Source of the DNA: Myxococcus landrumus
GTDB lineage: Bacteria > Myxococcota > Myxococcia > Myxococcales > Myxococcaceae
DNA: 64,000 bases
Reading direction: 5' to 3'
NCBI RefSeq assembly: GCF_017301635.1
Contig: NZ_CP071091.1
Span: forward strand, 773,001-837,000
Below, one piece after another: positions 51,899 through 60,443 of this stretch (position 1 is its first letter; each line of letters opens with the position of its first letter). Under the pieces are notes generated by a model that saw nothing but the letters and a program-made list of their open reading frames with translations, had not been told where the DNA came from and ran no database searches. A program made the position numbers and the translations under genes.

Positions 51899-54142
51899 TC
51901 ACGGCCAGAGGACACGCGTGGGCGTCAGGCGTCGAAGCTTGTCGTCGACGCCGAGCTGCCCGTTGAGGTTGTCGCCCCAGGTGGCAACGCCTTGGCTCGA
52001 GCGCAGCGCCACGGAGTGGGAGTTCCCGCCCGCCAGCGAGATGAGGTCATCCACCCCGGAGATGGGGACGACGGAGTCCGTGGACACCCGCGACCCATCC
52101 CCCAGTTGGCCTGAGCCGTTCGTTCCCCAGGAGCGCCCCGTGCCGTCCGAGAGCACCACGAGCGCATGCTCTCCACCGGCGGCGATGGCCGTCGCGCCAC
52201 TCAGGCCCGTCACCACGCGGGGCGTCTTGATGGGGCGGGTCCAGTGTTTGCTGCCCCATTCATAGACGGTGCCGTCCGAGCGCAGGGCCAGGGAGTGGTT
52301 CCTCGCCGCGGCGACCGACGCCACGGCCTCCAGTGACGTCACATGCCTGGGAGTCGCGCTGCCGGTCATGTCGCCAGTGCCCAGTTGTCCTTCGCCATTC
52401 CGGCCCCAGGCCCACACAGCGCCGTCCGCACGGAGGGCCAGCGAGTGACGGTCCCCCGCCGCGATGGCCACGATGTTCGTCAGGCCTGGAATCGGCATGG
52501 GAGTGGAGCGGTCCGCGGACGAGGCATCTCCCAGTTGTCCCGCGCTTGCATCTCCCCACGCCCAGACGGTGCCGTCCGTGCGCAAGGCCAGGGAATGGTC
52601 CTGGCCCGCGGCGATGTCGGTCACCCCGCTCAGGCCCTGCACCTGGACGGCCAGGAGTCGGTCCTCCGTCGTTCCGTCCCCGACCTGCCCGTTGTCGTTG
52701 TCACCCCATGCCCAGACCGTGCCGTCCTGCTGGATGGCCAGGGCATGTTCGAGGCCCGCTTTGACCTTCACCACGTTGAACAGGTTCTTCACGGGCTCAG
52801 GCGCCCGGTGGGCGTTGCGGATGCCGGTGCCGAGCTGCCCTTGGATGTTGTGGCCCCAGCCGACGACGGTGCCGTCCTCGCGCAGCGCGAGGGAGAAGTC
52901 GCCTCCCGCGGACACGGCGGTGACGGCGGACGGGCGTCGGGTGGGCCCGGGGAGGGTTCTATCCACGATGCGTCCCACGCCCAGTTGCCCATGCATGTCC
53001 CATCCCCAGGCCAGCAAGCCGCCCTGAGGCCGCCGAATCACGGAGTGCCGGTACCCTCCCTCGACCTCCACCGCGGAACCAGGCCCCAGCACGCGAGTGG
53101 GAATCTCCAGGGGCTCCCTGTTTCCGGTTCCAAGCTGGCCCTCGTCATTTTCGCCCCAAACCCAGACGGAGCCGTCCGCGAGGGCCGCGAGGGAGTGCCA
53201 GTTGCCACAGGAGATGGCGGCGGGCGCAGCGAGCGTCGTGGGTATCCGCGTGGGGACGCGACGGCTCCAGGTGTCACCGAGGCCCAACTGGCCATGGTGG
53301 TTGCTCCCCCAGGCCCAGAGGGTGCCGTCCGCCCGCAGGGCCAGGTTGTGTCCAGCGCCCGATGCGAGGGCCACGATGTCCGTCAACCCCAGGGCCTGGA
53401 TGGGGTTGGCCGACACCACCGGCTCGCCATTCCCCAGCTCCCCACCGATGCCCATGCCAAAGCCCCACACGCTCCCGTCTGCCTTCAGCACCAGGGAGTG
53501 GAGGTTCCCCGCGGAGATGGCCACCGCGTTCGTGATGTCGACGACCTCCCCAGGCGTCGGCACGGACCCGATGATCCAGCCACGTCCCAGCTCGCCATTG
53601 CCATTGTTTCCCCAGCCCCACACGGTCCCATCCCGCTTCAGCGCGAGGGTGTGATAGCCACCGGCCGCCACGGCGATGATGTCCGTGAGCCCCATGACGC
53701 GACCGGGTTGGCTTCGCCTTGGCACGGTGTCATCGCCAAGCTGTCCCAGCCAGTTGTCGCCCCAAGCCCAGACAGTGCCGTCCGCCCGCAGGGCCACTGA
53801 GTGGTAGTGGCCCGCATCCACTGAGACGACCTCGCCGAGCCCCTCCACGCGTCCAGGGGTTCCTCGCGATTGGATCGGCCCACTGTCGCCCAACTGCCCA
53901 TCATCGTTCCGGCCCCAGGTCCATACCGAGCCATCGGAGTCGAGCGCCACTGTGTGATGGACGCCCGTTGCGATGCGGATTCTCCGCGCGGCGAAGGTCC
54001 CCGCAGCCGCGTCGGGGCCCCTCGATTCAACCTCCTCCCGCGACGCGGTCGAGGCCGCGCTGACGGACAGCGCGACGACCATCGTGAGGCGCGCGAGGGC
54101 GCCGAGTGGGGGGTGGAGGGGGTGTCGTGGCTTCGGGTTCAT
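51899..54142 (-). CDS. Secreted RCC1-repeat beta-propeller protein
   Basis: The 747-residue protein has a likely signal peptide (ALARLTMVVALSVSAASTAS) and about 14 RCC1 repeats, each with the pattern ALRADGTVWAWGDN and then GQLGD. Two seven-bladed propellers are the simplest reading. The mature protein starts with an acidic, Ala-rich stretch to about residue 55. It would be periplasmic or surface located; partner unknown. Repeat conservation is high at the glycine positions, and one repeat (near YEWGSKHW) lacks the GQLG half. Confidence 0.9.
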   Translation of the reverse strand: MNPKPRHPLHPPLGALARLTMVVALSVSAASTASREEVESRGPDAAAGTFAARRIRIATGVHHTVALDSDGSVWTWGRNDDGQLGDSGPIQSRGTPGRVEGLGEVVSVDAGHYHSVALRADGTVWAWGDNWLGQLGDDTVPRRSQPGRVMGLTDIIAVAAGGYHTLALKRDGTVWGWGNNGNGELGRGWIIGSVPTPGEVVDITNAVAISAGNLHSLVLKADGSVWGFGMGIGGELGNGEPVVSANPIQALGLTDIVALASGAGHNLALRADGTLWAWGSNHHGQLGLGDTWSRRVPTRIPTTLAAPAAISCGNWHSLAALADGSVWVWGENDEGQLGTGNREPLEIPTRVLGPGSAVEVEGGYRHSVIRRPQGGLLAWGWDMHGQLGVGRIVDRTLPGPTRRPSAVTAVSAGGDFSLALREDGTVVGWGHNIQGQLGTGIRNAHRAPEPVKNLFNVVKVKAGLEHALAIQQDGTVWAWGDNDNGQVGDGTTEDRLLAVQVQGLSGVTDIAAGQDHSLALRTDGTVWAWGDASAGQLGDASSADRSTPMPIPGLTNIVAIAAGDRHSLALRADGAVWAWGRNGEGQLGTGDMTGSATPRHVTSLEAVASVAAARNHSLALRSDGTVYEWGSKHWTRPIKTPRVVTGLSGATAIAAGGEHALVVLSDGTGRSWGTNGSGQLGDGSRVSTDSVVPISGVDDLISLAGGNSHSVALRSSQGVATWGDNLNGQLGVDDKLRRLTPTRVLWP

Positions 54143-54284
54143 CGGGGACCTCGCTTCCGGGCCGTGGGGCCCGCCTCCCTGCGCCCAGGAGCGGGCGCAT
54201 GGAAATCACAGGCAGGTGCAAGCCTACGGAAGTGACGAAGCAGACGCGCGCGGTCCGCGGCGCGCAGGTGCTGTCTGGAAATGA

Positions 54285-54319
54285 AAAGGCCTGGCGACCC
54301 TCGAGGTCACCAGGCCTTT
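54285..54319 (-). terminator. Terminator of the small membrane-protein gene
   Basis: A hairpin (AAAGGCCTGG-GACC with GGTC-CCAGGCCTTT, one mismatch) is followed on the minus strand by TTTTCATTT. It lies just past the stop of the tiny gene at 54338. Confidence 0.75.
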
Positions 54320-54337
54320 GTCATGCGCGCCGGAGCT

Positions 54338-54535
54338 TCAGGGTTGGTTCGCCATGCCCCGCGTCGTCTCCTCGGACGTCTTCCCGCTCAAGAGCGAGCT
54401 GCTCGCGTACAGGGCCAATCCCATCAGCCCCAGCGCCGCGGCCTCGGTCTGAGCCGCGAGGGCAATGCCCAGCCACGTCATCGCTCCGGTTCCCAATGCG
54501 AATGCCGCCACCACCGCCCCCGCTGCCTTCCTCAT
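54338..54535 (-). CDS. Small two-helix membrane protein
   Basis: The 65-residue protein of unknown family has a basic start (MRKAAG) and two hydrophobic segments (AVVAAFALGTGAMTWLGIALA and AAALGLMGLALYASSSLL). A short charged tail (GKTSEETTRGM) ends it. Support for the gene is the GGGAG upstream of ATG 54535 and the terminator right after the stop. The divergent exo operon starts about 370 bases away. Its function cannot be guessed. Confidence 0.6.
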   Translation of the reverse strand: MRKAAGAVVAAFALGTGAMTWLGIALAAQTEAAALGLMGLALYASSSLLSGKTSEETTRGMANQP

Positions 54536-54813
54536 CCGCAGGCTCCCTGTTTGCCGGACCCGAGGCCCGTTGTGGAACTCCACTCCCCACCTTCAAATGA
54601 CTTCAATTCGCGTGCCGCGCACACAGGGTGTGGAATGGGAAGGGAGATGCCCCGTCTTGGGTAAATGTCTTCCATCAACAGGGGCCGCGGGGCGGTACAC
54701 CCCTGACTTCGCCCCCGTGAGGTGGCGGTAATTCTTCCCGGCCCGCTGGACGCTCCAACCTGAGGCATTTCGTAACCCACCGCTATCCATGGGTTTTCCC
54801 TCCCAGGGCTGCA

Positions 54814-54829
54814 TGGCACATCCGCTGCT
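54814..54829 (+). promoter_or_regulatory. Near-consensus sigma-54 promoter of the exo operon
   Basis: TGGCAC, five bases, then CTGCT matches the -24/-12 consensus (TGGCAC-N5-TTGCW) at all but one position, with the right GG-to-GC spacing. Transcription would start near 54840, giving a leader of about 67 bases before exoA. Sigma-54 use implies an NtrC-type activator; in M. xanthus the activator Nla6 is reported to control exo. Confidence 0.78.
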
Positions 54830-54906
54830 AAGGCAGGCGAGCCGAGAGCGTGGGCCTCGCGAGCGTGGGGCCCGAAGAGACATCCGCAGCGATGAGGGAG
54901 GGGACG

Positions 54907-55479
54907 ATGGGCAAGACGAGCGCGGGGGGCTGGATGTTGTTGGGAGCGTTGCTCCTGGGCGGGTGTGTGCATCAGCCGGCGGTCAAGGTGGACAACTCCG
55001 ATCAGCCCTATCGCATTGGTCGTGAGGATGTATTGGACATCGCGGTGTGGCGTGACGCGGAGCTGTCCCGCACGCTGCCGGTCCGTCCGGATGGCTACAT
55101 CTCCATGCCGATGGTGGGCGAGGTCCAGGCGGCGGGGAAGACGCCGACGGAGCTGGCCGAAGCGCTCAAGTCGAGCTTCCAGCCGTACGTGCAGGAGCCG
55201 CGCGTGACTGTCATTGTCCGCGAGGTCAACAGCAGCCGCGTGTTCGTCACCGGAGAGGTGACGCACCCGGGGGCCTATCCCTTGCGCGGGCGCGTGTCGC
55301 TGATTCAAGCCATCGCGCTGGCGGGGGGCTTCACCGACTTCGCCAACTCCGACGGCATCGTGGTCATCCGCAGCGACGGCAACGGCGGACAGATTCCCGT
55401 GCGCTACAGCGACCTGATTTCTCCCGACGGGGGCCAGGACGTCCTGCTCAGGCCAGGGGACACCATCGTCGTGCCGTGA
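54907..55479 (+). CDS. exoA: Polysaccharide export lipoprotein ExoA (Wza-like)
   Basis: The 190-residue lipoprotein (LLLGGC lipobox, Cys about residue 18) has the Wza/BexD pattern: a polysaccharide export domain starting YRIGREDVLDIAVWRD with GYISMPMVGEV, then an SLBB-like part (FVTGEVTHPGAYPLRGRV). It forms the outer membrane channel for the exo spore-coat polysaccharide. It is shorter than E. coli Wza, lacking its C-terminal helix. ATG 54907 has GGGAGGGG upstream. It is the first gene of the operon, 78 bases downstream of the sigma-54 box. M. xanthus calls this gene exoA (fdgA). Confidence 0.92.
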   Translation: MGKTSAGGWMLLGALLLGGCVHQPAVKVDNSDQPYRIGREDVLDIAVWRDAELSRTLPVRPDGYISMPMVGEVQAAGKTPTELAEALKSSFQPYVQEPRVTVIVREVNSSRVFVTGEVTHPGAYPLRGRVSLIQAIALAGGFTDFANSDGIVVIRSDGNGGQIPVRYSDLISPDGGQDVLLRPGDTIVVP

Positions 55480-55537
55480 AGAGATGAGCGGGTGAAGCGA
55501 GGACCGGGGCGACGGGCGTAGGCGAGGGAGGTGGACG

Positions 55538-56689
55538 GTGAAGGGCGACTGGAAGAAGTGGCTGCTGACGGGCCTGATGCTCACCGCGCCAGCGGTGCCC
55601 GCGGCGACCGTGTGGGAGCCTCGGCTGCGCATCGCCGCCGAGGAGCGCTACGACGACGACCTGCGCCTGGGCGCGGGCGCGACGGGCGGCCAGTTCATGT
55701 CGAAGCTGTCGCCGCGCGTGGGCCTGGAAGGCAAGGACGAGCGGCTGACGCTCGACGGGTTCTACGCGGCGGATGTGCTGATGCGGCACGGCTCCGGCCG
55801 GGTGACGCTGGACCACCGCAGCGGCATGGCGCTGCAGTACCTGCTGTCCCGCAGGCTCCGGGTGGATGGCTACGCGCGCGTCTTCCGCGTGACGGACCCG
55901 ACCTCGCTGCCGCGCGACGGCCTGGCGCGCTCCACCGAGCCCACCTTCTTCACGCAGGCCCGGCTGGGCCTCACCGCCCGGGCCTCGGAGCGGGTGGACG
56001 TGCGCGCGGGCTATGCGCTGGAGGTCGTGCGCATCCTCGAGGACGGGCAGCACACCGGCTCCGCGCACACGCCGACGCTGGAGATGCTGTACCGCTCCTC
56101 GCGCCGGCTCACCCTGGGGCTCGAGTACCGCTACCAGGGGTTCCTCTATGAGCGCGTGCTGTCCCAGGCGCACGCGCTGACGGGCTCGCTGCGCTACCGG
56201 CTGACGCGGCCCACCACGCTCATCGTGCGCGCGGGGCCCGTGCGCTACCTGGCGCCGTATGGCCAGGAGGGTGGCTGGGTGCCGCGCGTCAACCTGGAGC
56301 TGGCGCGCGAAGGGGAGCTGTTTGATCTGGGCTTCGCGGTGGGCCATGACCTGGTGGGAGCCAGCGGCTTCGCCAACGCGCTGTGGGCGGACTACGCGAC
56401 GCTGACGGTGGCGCGCAGGTTCAACCAGCGCTTCTCGGCGTTCGGCGCGGCCAGCTTCTTCCGGAACGGGCGCGCGCCGGCGCGGGCCTGGTCGACGTTC
56501 GACAACGCCCGCCGCGTGTCCCAGGGATACGCGGTGGGAGCCGGAGTGGAATACGCCGTCAATCGCCAGGTGGCGATGCAGGGCGCGGTGGACCGGATCG
56601 CCCAGGTGGGCGTGGCGGAAGCGGCGGGGGCCGCGGGAGACCTGTCTCGCAATGTCTTCGCCGTCCGCCTCATCGTGACGGCTTGGTGA
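55538..56689 (+). CDS. exoB: ExoB, probable outer membrane beta-barrel
   Basis: The 383-residue protein has a signal peptide (WKKWLLTGLMLTAPAVPAA) and long alternating strands through the mature part (FSAFGAASFFRNG, VGAGVEYAVNRQVAMQGAVDRI), ending in RLIVTAW. This looks like an outer membrane barrel, and its position in the operon matches exoB of M. xanthus, an export or secretion component. GGGAGG before GTG 55538 fixes the start. Confidence 0.82.
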   Translation: MKGDWKKWLLTGLMLTAPAVPAATVWEPRLRIAAEERYDDDLRLGAGATGGQFMSKLSPRVGLEGKDERLTLDGFYAADVLMRHGSGRVTLDHRSGMALQYLLSRRLRVDGYARVFRVTDPTSLPRDGLARSTEPTFFTQARLGLTARASERVDVRAGYALEVVRILEDGQHTGSAHTPTLEMLYRSSRRLTLGLEYRYQGFLYERVLSQAHALTGSLRYRLTRPTTLIVRAGPVRYLAPYGQEGGWVPRVNLELAREGELFDLGFAVGHDLVGASGFANALWADYATLTVARRFNQRFSAFGAASFFRNGRAPARAWSTFDNARRVSQGYAVGAGVEYAVNRQVAMQGAVDRIAQVGVAEAAGAAGDLSRNVFAVRLIVTAW

Positions 56690-56722
56690 CAACACGTGAG
56701 TGGGTTGGAGGAGGAGCGGAAC

Positions 56723-58132
56723 ATGGAGCGTGGGATGACGGCGGACGAGCTGCTGGCCTCACTCTGGCGACGCAAGGCGCTGGTGGGGGCCATCACGGTG
56801 GCGGTCCTCGCGGTGGGCGCGGCCATCGTGATGACTCGGCCGAGCATGTACGAAGCGTCTGTGGTGGTCCGCGTGGAGCCGCAGCGGCCAGGCGAGGAGA
56901 TGGTGCAGCGCACCGTGAGCGAGCTCATCGAGCAGCGGCTGCTCACCGTTCGCCAGGAATTGCTGGCACGGCCCGTGCTCCAGAAGGCCATCGAGGAGAT
57001 GGGGCTCTATCCAGACACGGTGTCTGAGAAGGGCATGGAGGCGGCCGTCGCGCAGATGCGCAAGGATTTGACGGTGCGCGTGGAGGGGGAGACGGCGTTC
57101 GAGTTGACGTATGCCCATCCGGACCCGCAGGTGGCCGAGCGAGTGGCCAACCGGCTTCCGACCCTCTTCTCCGAGGAGACGCTGAAGCTGCGCCAGGCCC
57201 AGGCCGCGCGCGCCACGGACCTCTTCAACGAGGAGATGGGGCAGATGGGCAAGGCGGTCTCCTCGTGGGAGCGGAAGATTTCCCAGTTCAAGGTGGACCA
57301 CCTGGGGGAGCTGCCGGAGCAGATGGAGATGAACATGCGCGGACTGGAGCGCGTGTCGCACGAGCTGCAGACGAAGTCGGAGGAGCTGCGGGTGGCGGAG
57401 GCGCGGCGCTCGGACCTGGCGCGGGCTCGCAACGCGGTGGACAGCGAGGCGGGGCGGCTGGAGGCGGCGGAGAACGGGCTGTCACGGGCGCTCGTCAACG
57501 CGCGCACCAACTGGACGGAAGACCATCCGGAAATCAAGCGCATGGAGTCGGAGCTGGGGGCCATGACGGCGCAGCGCAAGGAGGCGGAGGGGCGGCTGTG
57601 GGCGGAGCGCGCCGAGCGCACCCGCGTGGGCTCGCTCATCGGCGCCATCCAGAAGGACATCGTCGACCTCCAGCAGAAGGCGGAGGTGTACCAGTCGCGG
57701 CTGAACAACACGCCTCGGTGGGCACATGAGCTGGCGGTGATGAACCGCGACTACGAGGTGGCCCGGACGAAGTACCAGAGCGTGGTGAGCCGCAAGGTGG
57801 AGGCGGAGATTGCCCAGGAGCTGGAGGCGAAGACGTCGAAGAGCCTCTTCAACGTCATCTCTCCCGCGGGAGTCCCGGCGACGCCCGCGCGGCCGGACCG
57901 GCTGACGGGGATGCTGGTGGTGCTCCTGGTGGCGCTGGGCCTGGGAATCCTCACGGGCGCGGTGCTCGAGATGCGCGATGACAGCCTGCGCGATGGCACG
58001 GAGGTGCGCCAGCGCCTGACGCTGCCCGTGCTGGCGGTGGTGCCGGACATGCAGGGCAAGACGGAGCGACGGGTGTTGATGCCGTCCCAGGGGGGACGCA
58101 ACAACGTGTCATCCCCCTCCTCATTGAACTGA
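56723..58132 (+). CDS. exoC: ExoC, Wzz-type chain-length protein
   Basis: The 469-residue protein has two membrane segments: one near the start (LVGAITVAVLAVGAAIVM) and one near the end (GMLVVLLVALGLGILTGAVL). Between them is a long periplasmic coiled-coil region, the Wzz/polysaccharide co-polymerase layout. No kinase domain is attached, since the tyrosine kinase is the next gene. ATG 56723 has GGAGGAG upstream; GTG 56696 lacks a site. Position and layout match M. xanthus exoC. Confidence 0.9.
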   Translation: MERGMTADELLASLWRRKALVGAITVAVLAVGAAIVMTRPSMYEASVVVRVEPQRPGEEMVQRTVSELIEQRLLTVRQELLARPVLQKAIEEMGLYPDTVSEKGMEAAVAQMRKDLTVRVEGETAFELTYAHPDPQVAERVANRLPTLFSEETLKLRQAQAARATDLFNEEMGQMGKAVSSWERKISQFKVDHLGELPEQMEMNMRGLERVSHELQTKSEELRVAEARRSDLARARNAVDSEAGRLEAAENGLSRALVNARTNWTEDHPEIKRMESELGAMTAQRKEAEGRLWAERAERTRVGSLIGAIQKDIVDLQQKAEVYQSRLNNTPRWAHELAVMNRDYEVARTKYQSVVSRKVEAEIAQELEAKTSKSLFNVISPAGVPATPARPDRLTGMLVVLLVALGLGILTGAVLEMRDDSLRDGTEVRQRLTLPVLAVVPDMQGKTERRVLMPSQGGRNNVSSPSSLN

Positions 58133-58159
58133 CACCCACGGAAAGGACGGAAGGTGGAC

Positions 58160-58900
58160 ATGGACCAGACGATGGAGCGGGCGGGCAACTTCCTCCCCAG
58201 GGTGGATGAGGGCTCGGCGAATCCCAATGCGGTGGACCGGCGGGTGGTGACGTTGACCGCCCCAGCCTCGGCGGCGGCGGAGCAGTACCGCAGCCTGTAT
58301 TACCGGCTGGAGCGGATGCGGGAGCTGCGGCCCATGAAGGTGGTGGCGCTGACCTCGGCCGTGCCTGGAGAGGGCAAGACGGTGACGAGCGTCAACCTGG
58401 CGATGGCGGCGGCCCGGGCGAACCCGGAGCGGCGCATCCTCCTGGTGGACGCGGACCTGCGGCGCGGCGGGGTGGCGGCCACGCTGGGGGTGCGCAACAA
58501 GACGGGCCTGGCGGAGCTGCTGTCGGGGGAGGTGGAGGTGCGCGATGTGGTGCGCCGCTTCAACTCCACGCGTCTGGCATTGATTGCCGCGGGGGCTCCG
58601 CCGGAGGAGCCCTCCCAGGTGTTGGCCAGTCCCCGGATGAAGCAGTTCCTCAAGGCGGTGCGCGAGGGCTTCGACGAGGTGTACGTCGACCTGCCTCCGA
58701 CGCTGCCCTTCGCGGACGCGGCCATCCTGGGTCACCAGGTGGATGGGTTGTTGCTGGTCATTCGCGCCAACGTGACGCCGGGCAAGACGGTGCACCAGGC
58801 GGTGGAGCATCTGGCGGGGGCCCCCATCCTGGGGTGCGTGTTGAACGGCGCGGAGGTGCGTGCGACGCCGTACCTGAAGAACTACGAGAAGCAGCGGTAG
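58160..58900 (+). CDS. exoD: ExoD, BY-type tyrosine kinase
   Basis: The 246-residue cytoplasmic protein has the BY-kinase motifs: Walker A SAVPGEGKTVTSVN (about residues 71-84), Walker A-prime LLVDADLRRG, and Walker B region. The C-terminus holds only two nearby tyrosines (YLKNYEKQR), fewer than the usual cluster. In M. xanthus this is BtkA, activated by its membrane partner during sporulation. A separate kinase and Wzz-type protein is the split form common in Gram-positives. ATG 58160 has GGAAGG upstream. Confidence 0.9.
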   Translation: MDQTMERAGNFLPRVDEGSANPNAVDRRVVTLTAPASAAAEQYRSLYYRLERMRELRPMKVVALTSAVPGEGKTVTSVNLAMAAARANPERRILLVDADLRRGGVAATLGVRNKTGLAELLSGEVEVRDVVRRFNSTRLALIAAGAPPEEPSQVLASPRMKQFLKAVREGFDEVYVDLPPTLPFADAAILGHQVDGLLLVIRANVTPGKTVHQAVEHLAGAPILGCVLNGAEVRATPYLKNYEKQR

Positions 58901-58982
58901 GGGTGAGGGTCCGCGCCCCGGCCAGGATGGGGCGGGCGGGGCGCGGGTGTGTCTTGGGCGGGTGGGTCGGTCGGAGGGGCAC

Positions 58983-60350
58983 GTGCTCCGGGTTTTTCAC
59001 CACTATTTTTCTGCGAAGAAGCTGACGTTCTTTCTCGCCGAGAGCTCGGCGATTGCGCTGGCGTGTGTGATGGGGGCGGCGGCCTGTGCCGCGCTCTTCT
59101 CGCCCGCCGGCACCCGGCCCTCGCTCTGGACGTTGTGGCCAACGCTGCTGGGATTGGGGGCCGCGTTTGTCGTCACGTTCCAGTTCACGCTGTATCTGTT
59201 GGACTTGTATGACTTGCGCGTGGCCGCGGAGGACCGGGCGCGGGGCTACCGCTTCCTGAAGGCCGCGGGGGTCACGGCCATGGTGTCGGGCGGGGTGATG
59301 CTGGTGGTGCCGCTGTTGTTCCCGGTGGCCCTGCCTCCCGGCGCGCTCATGGGCGGGGCCATGGGGGCCTTGGCCGGCACGCTGGTCGTCCGCGTCTCGA
59401 TTCGCGCCCTGGTGGGCGAGCCCGACGCGGTGCTCATCATCGGAGATGGCCTCAAGGCCCGCGCGGTGGCGAGTGCGATTGAGGCGGGGGGCGAAGGCAG
59501 CTACCGCGTCGTCGCCATGGTGAACCCTCGCACGACGGAGGAGCCGCTGGACCGGCTGGCTGCTCGTCTTGGCGCGGCATATGTCGTGCAGGCTGCGGAT
59601 GACATGCGTGGGGCGAACTGGGTGGATTCACTGTTGAGCTGCCGGCTTCAGGGCCGTCGTGTGTATGACGCGACGGGCTTCTGTGAGCGGGTGCTGCGGC
59701 GGATTCCGGTGCAGTTCCTCCGGGCGAGCGACTTCGCGTTCGCGGATGAGCTGACGGTGTCGTCGCTCCGGCGCGCGCTCAAGCGGGCCTTCGACTGGGC
59801 CGTGGCGGCGTCGTTGCTGGCGGTGTCGGGGCCCTTCCTGCTGCTGGTGGCGGCGGCCATCAAGCTGGACTCGAAGGGGCCTGTCTTCTACCGGCAGGAG
59901 CGCACGGGGCTGGGCGGGGCGACGTACCACCTGTGGAAGTTCCGCAGCATGCGGACGGACGCGGAGAAGGACGGCGCGGTGTGGGCGCGGGCGAACGATG
60001 ACCGCGTCACGCGGGTGGGCCGCTTCATCCGGCGAACGCGCATCGACGAGATTCCCCAGGTGTTCAACGTGTTGATGGGGGAGATGAGCTTCGTGGGGCC
60101 TCGGCCGGAGCGCCCTGTCTTCGTCGCGCAGCTCAAGGAGCAGATTCCCTTCTATGGCTTGCGTGAGGCGGTGAAGCCGGGCCTGACGGGCTGGGCGCAG
60201 ATTCGCTACCCCTATGGGGCTTCGGTGGAGGACGCGCGCAACAAGCTGGAGTTCGACCTGTACTACGTGAAGAACGGTTCGCTGTTCCTCGATGTGGGAA
60301 TCATCTTCCACACGGTGAGGCACGTATTGCTCGGACGTGGGGCTCGGTAG
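58983..60350 (+). CDS. exoE: ExoE, polyprenyl sugar-phosphate transferase
   Basis: The 455-residue protein is a polyprenyl glycosylphosphotransferase that starts the repeat unit by loading a sugar-phosphate on the lipid carrier. About four membrane segments precede a CoA-binding-like cytoplasmic region and the catalytic domain. The catalytic domain has KLDSKGPVFYRQERTG, WKFRSMRTDAE, the Asp-Glu catalytic pair in RIDEIPQ, and FVGPRPERPVFV. M. xanthus ExoE has this role. GTG 58983 has GGAGGGG upstream. Confidence 0.92.
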   Translation: MLRVFHHYFSAKKLTFFLAESSAIALACVMGAAACAALFSPAGTRPSLWTLWPTLLGLGAAFVVTFQFTLYLLDLYDLRVAAEDRARGYRFLKAAGVTAMVSGGVMLVVPLLFPVALPPGALMGGAMGALAGTLVVRVSIRALVGEPDAVLIIGDGLKARAVASAIEAGGEGSYRVVAMVNPRTTEEPLDRLAARLGAAYVVQAADDMRGANWVDSLLSCRLQGRRVYDATGFCERVLRRIPVQFLRASDFAFADELTVSSLRRALKRAFDWAVAASLLAVSGPFLLLVAAAIKLDSKGPVFYRQERTGLGGATYHLWKFRSMRTDAEKDGAVWARANDDRVTRVGRFIRRTRIDEIPQVFNVLMGEMSFVGPRPERPVFVAQLKEQIPFYGLREAVKPGLTGWAQIRYPYGASVEDARNKLEFDLYYVKNGSLFLDVGIIFHTVRHVLLGRGAR

Positions 60351-60443
60351 GGACACGTCCCGCGCGCCTTCCGGTGGCGGGAGGCAGGGCGGGGACCCAC
60401 CCAGGGGTGGGTGGGTGGGGCGTCGAGGATGGGGGAGGGGAAC

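Noticed and set aside
54679-54705. CAGGGG...CCCCTG as an enhancer site for the exo promoter
   Set aside because: Only six bases per arm with a long spacer; such a pair is frequent in GC-rich DNA.
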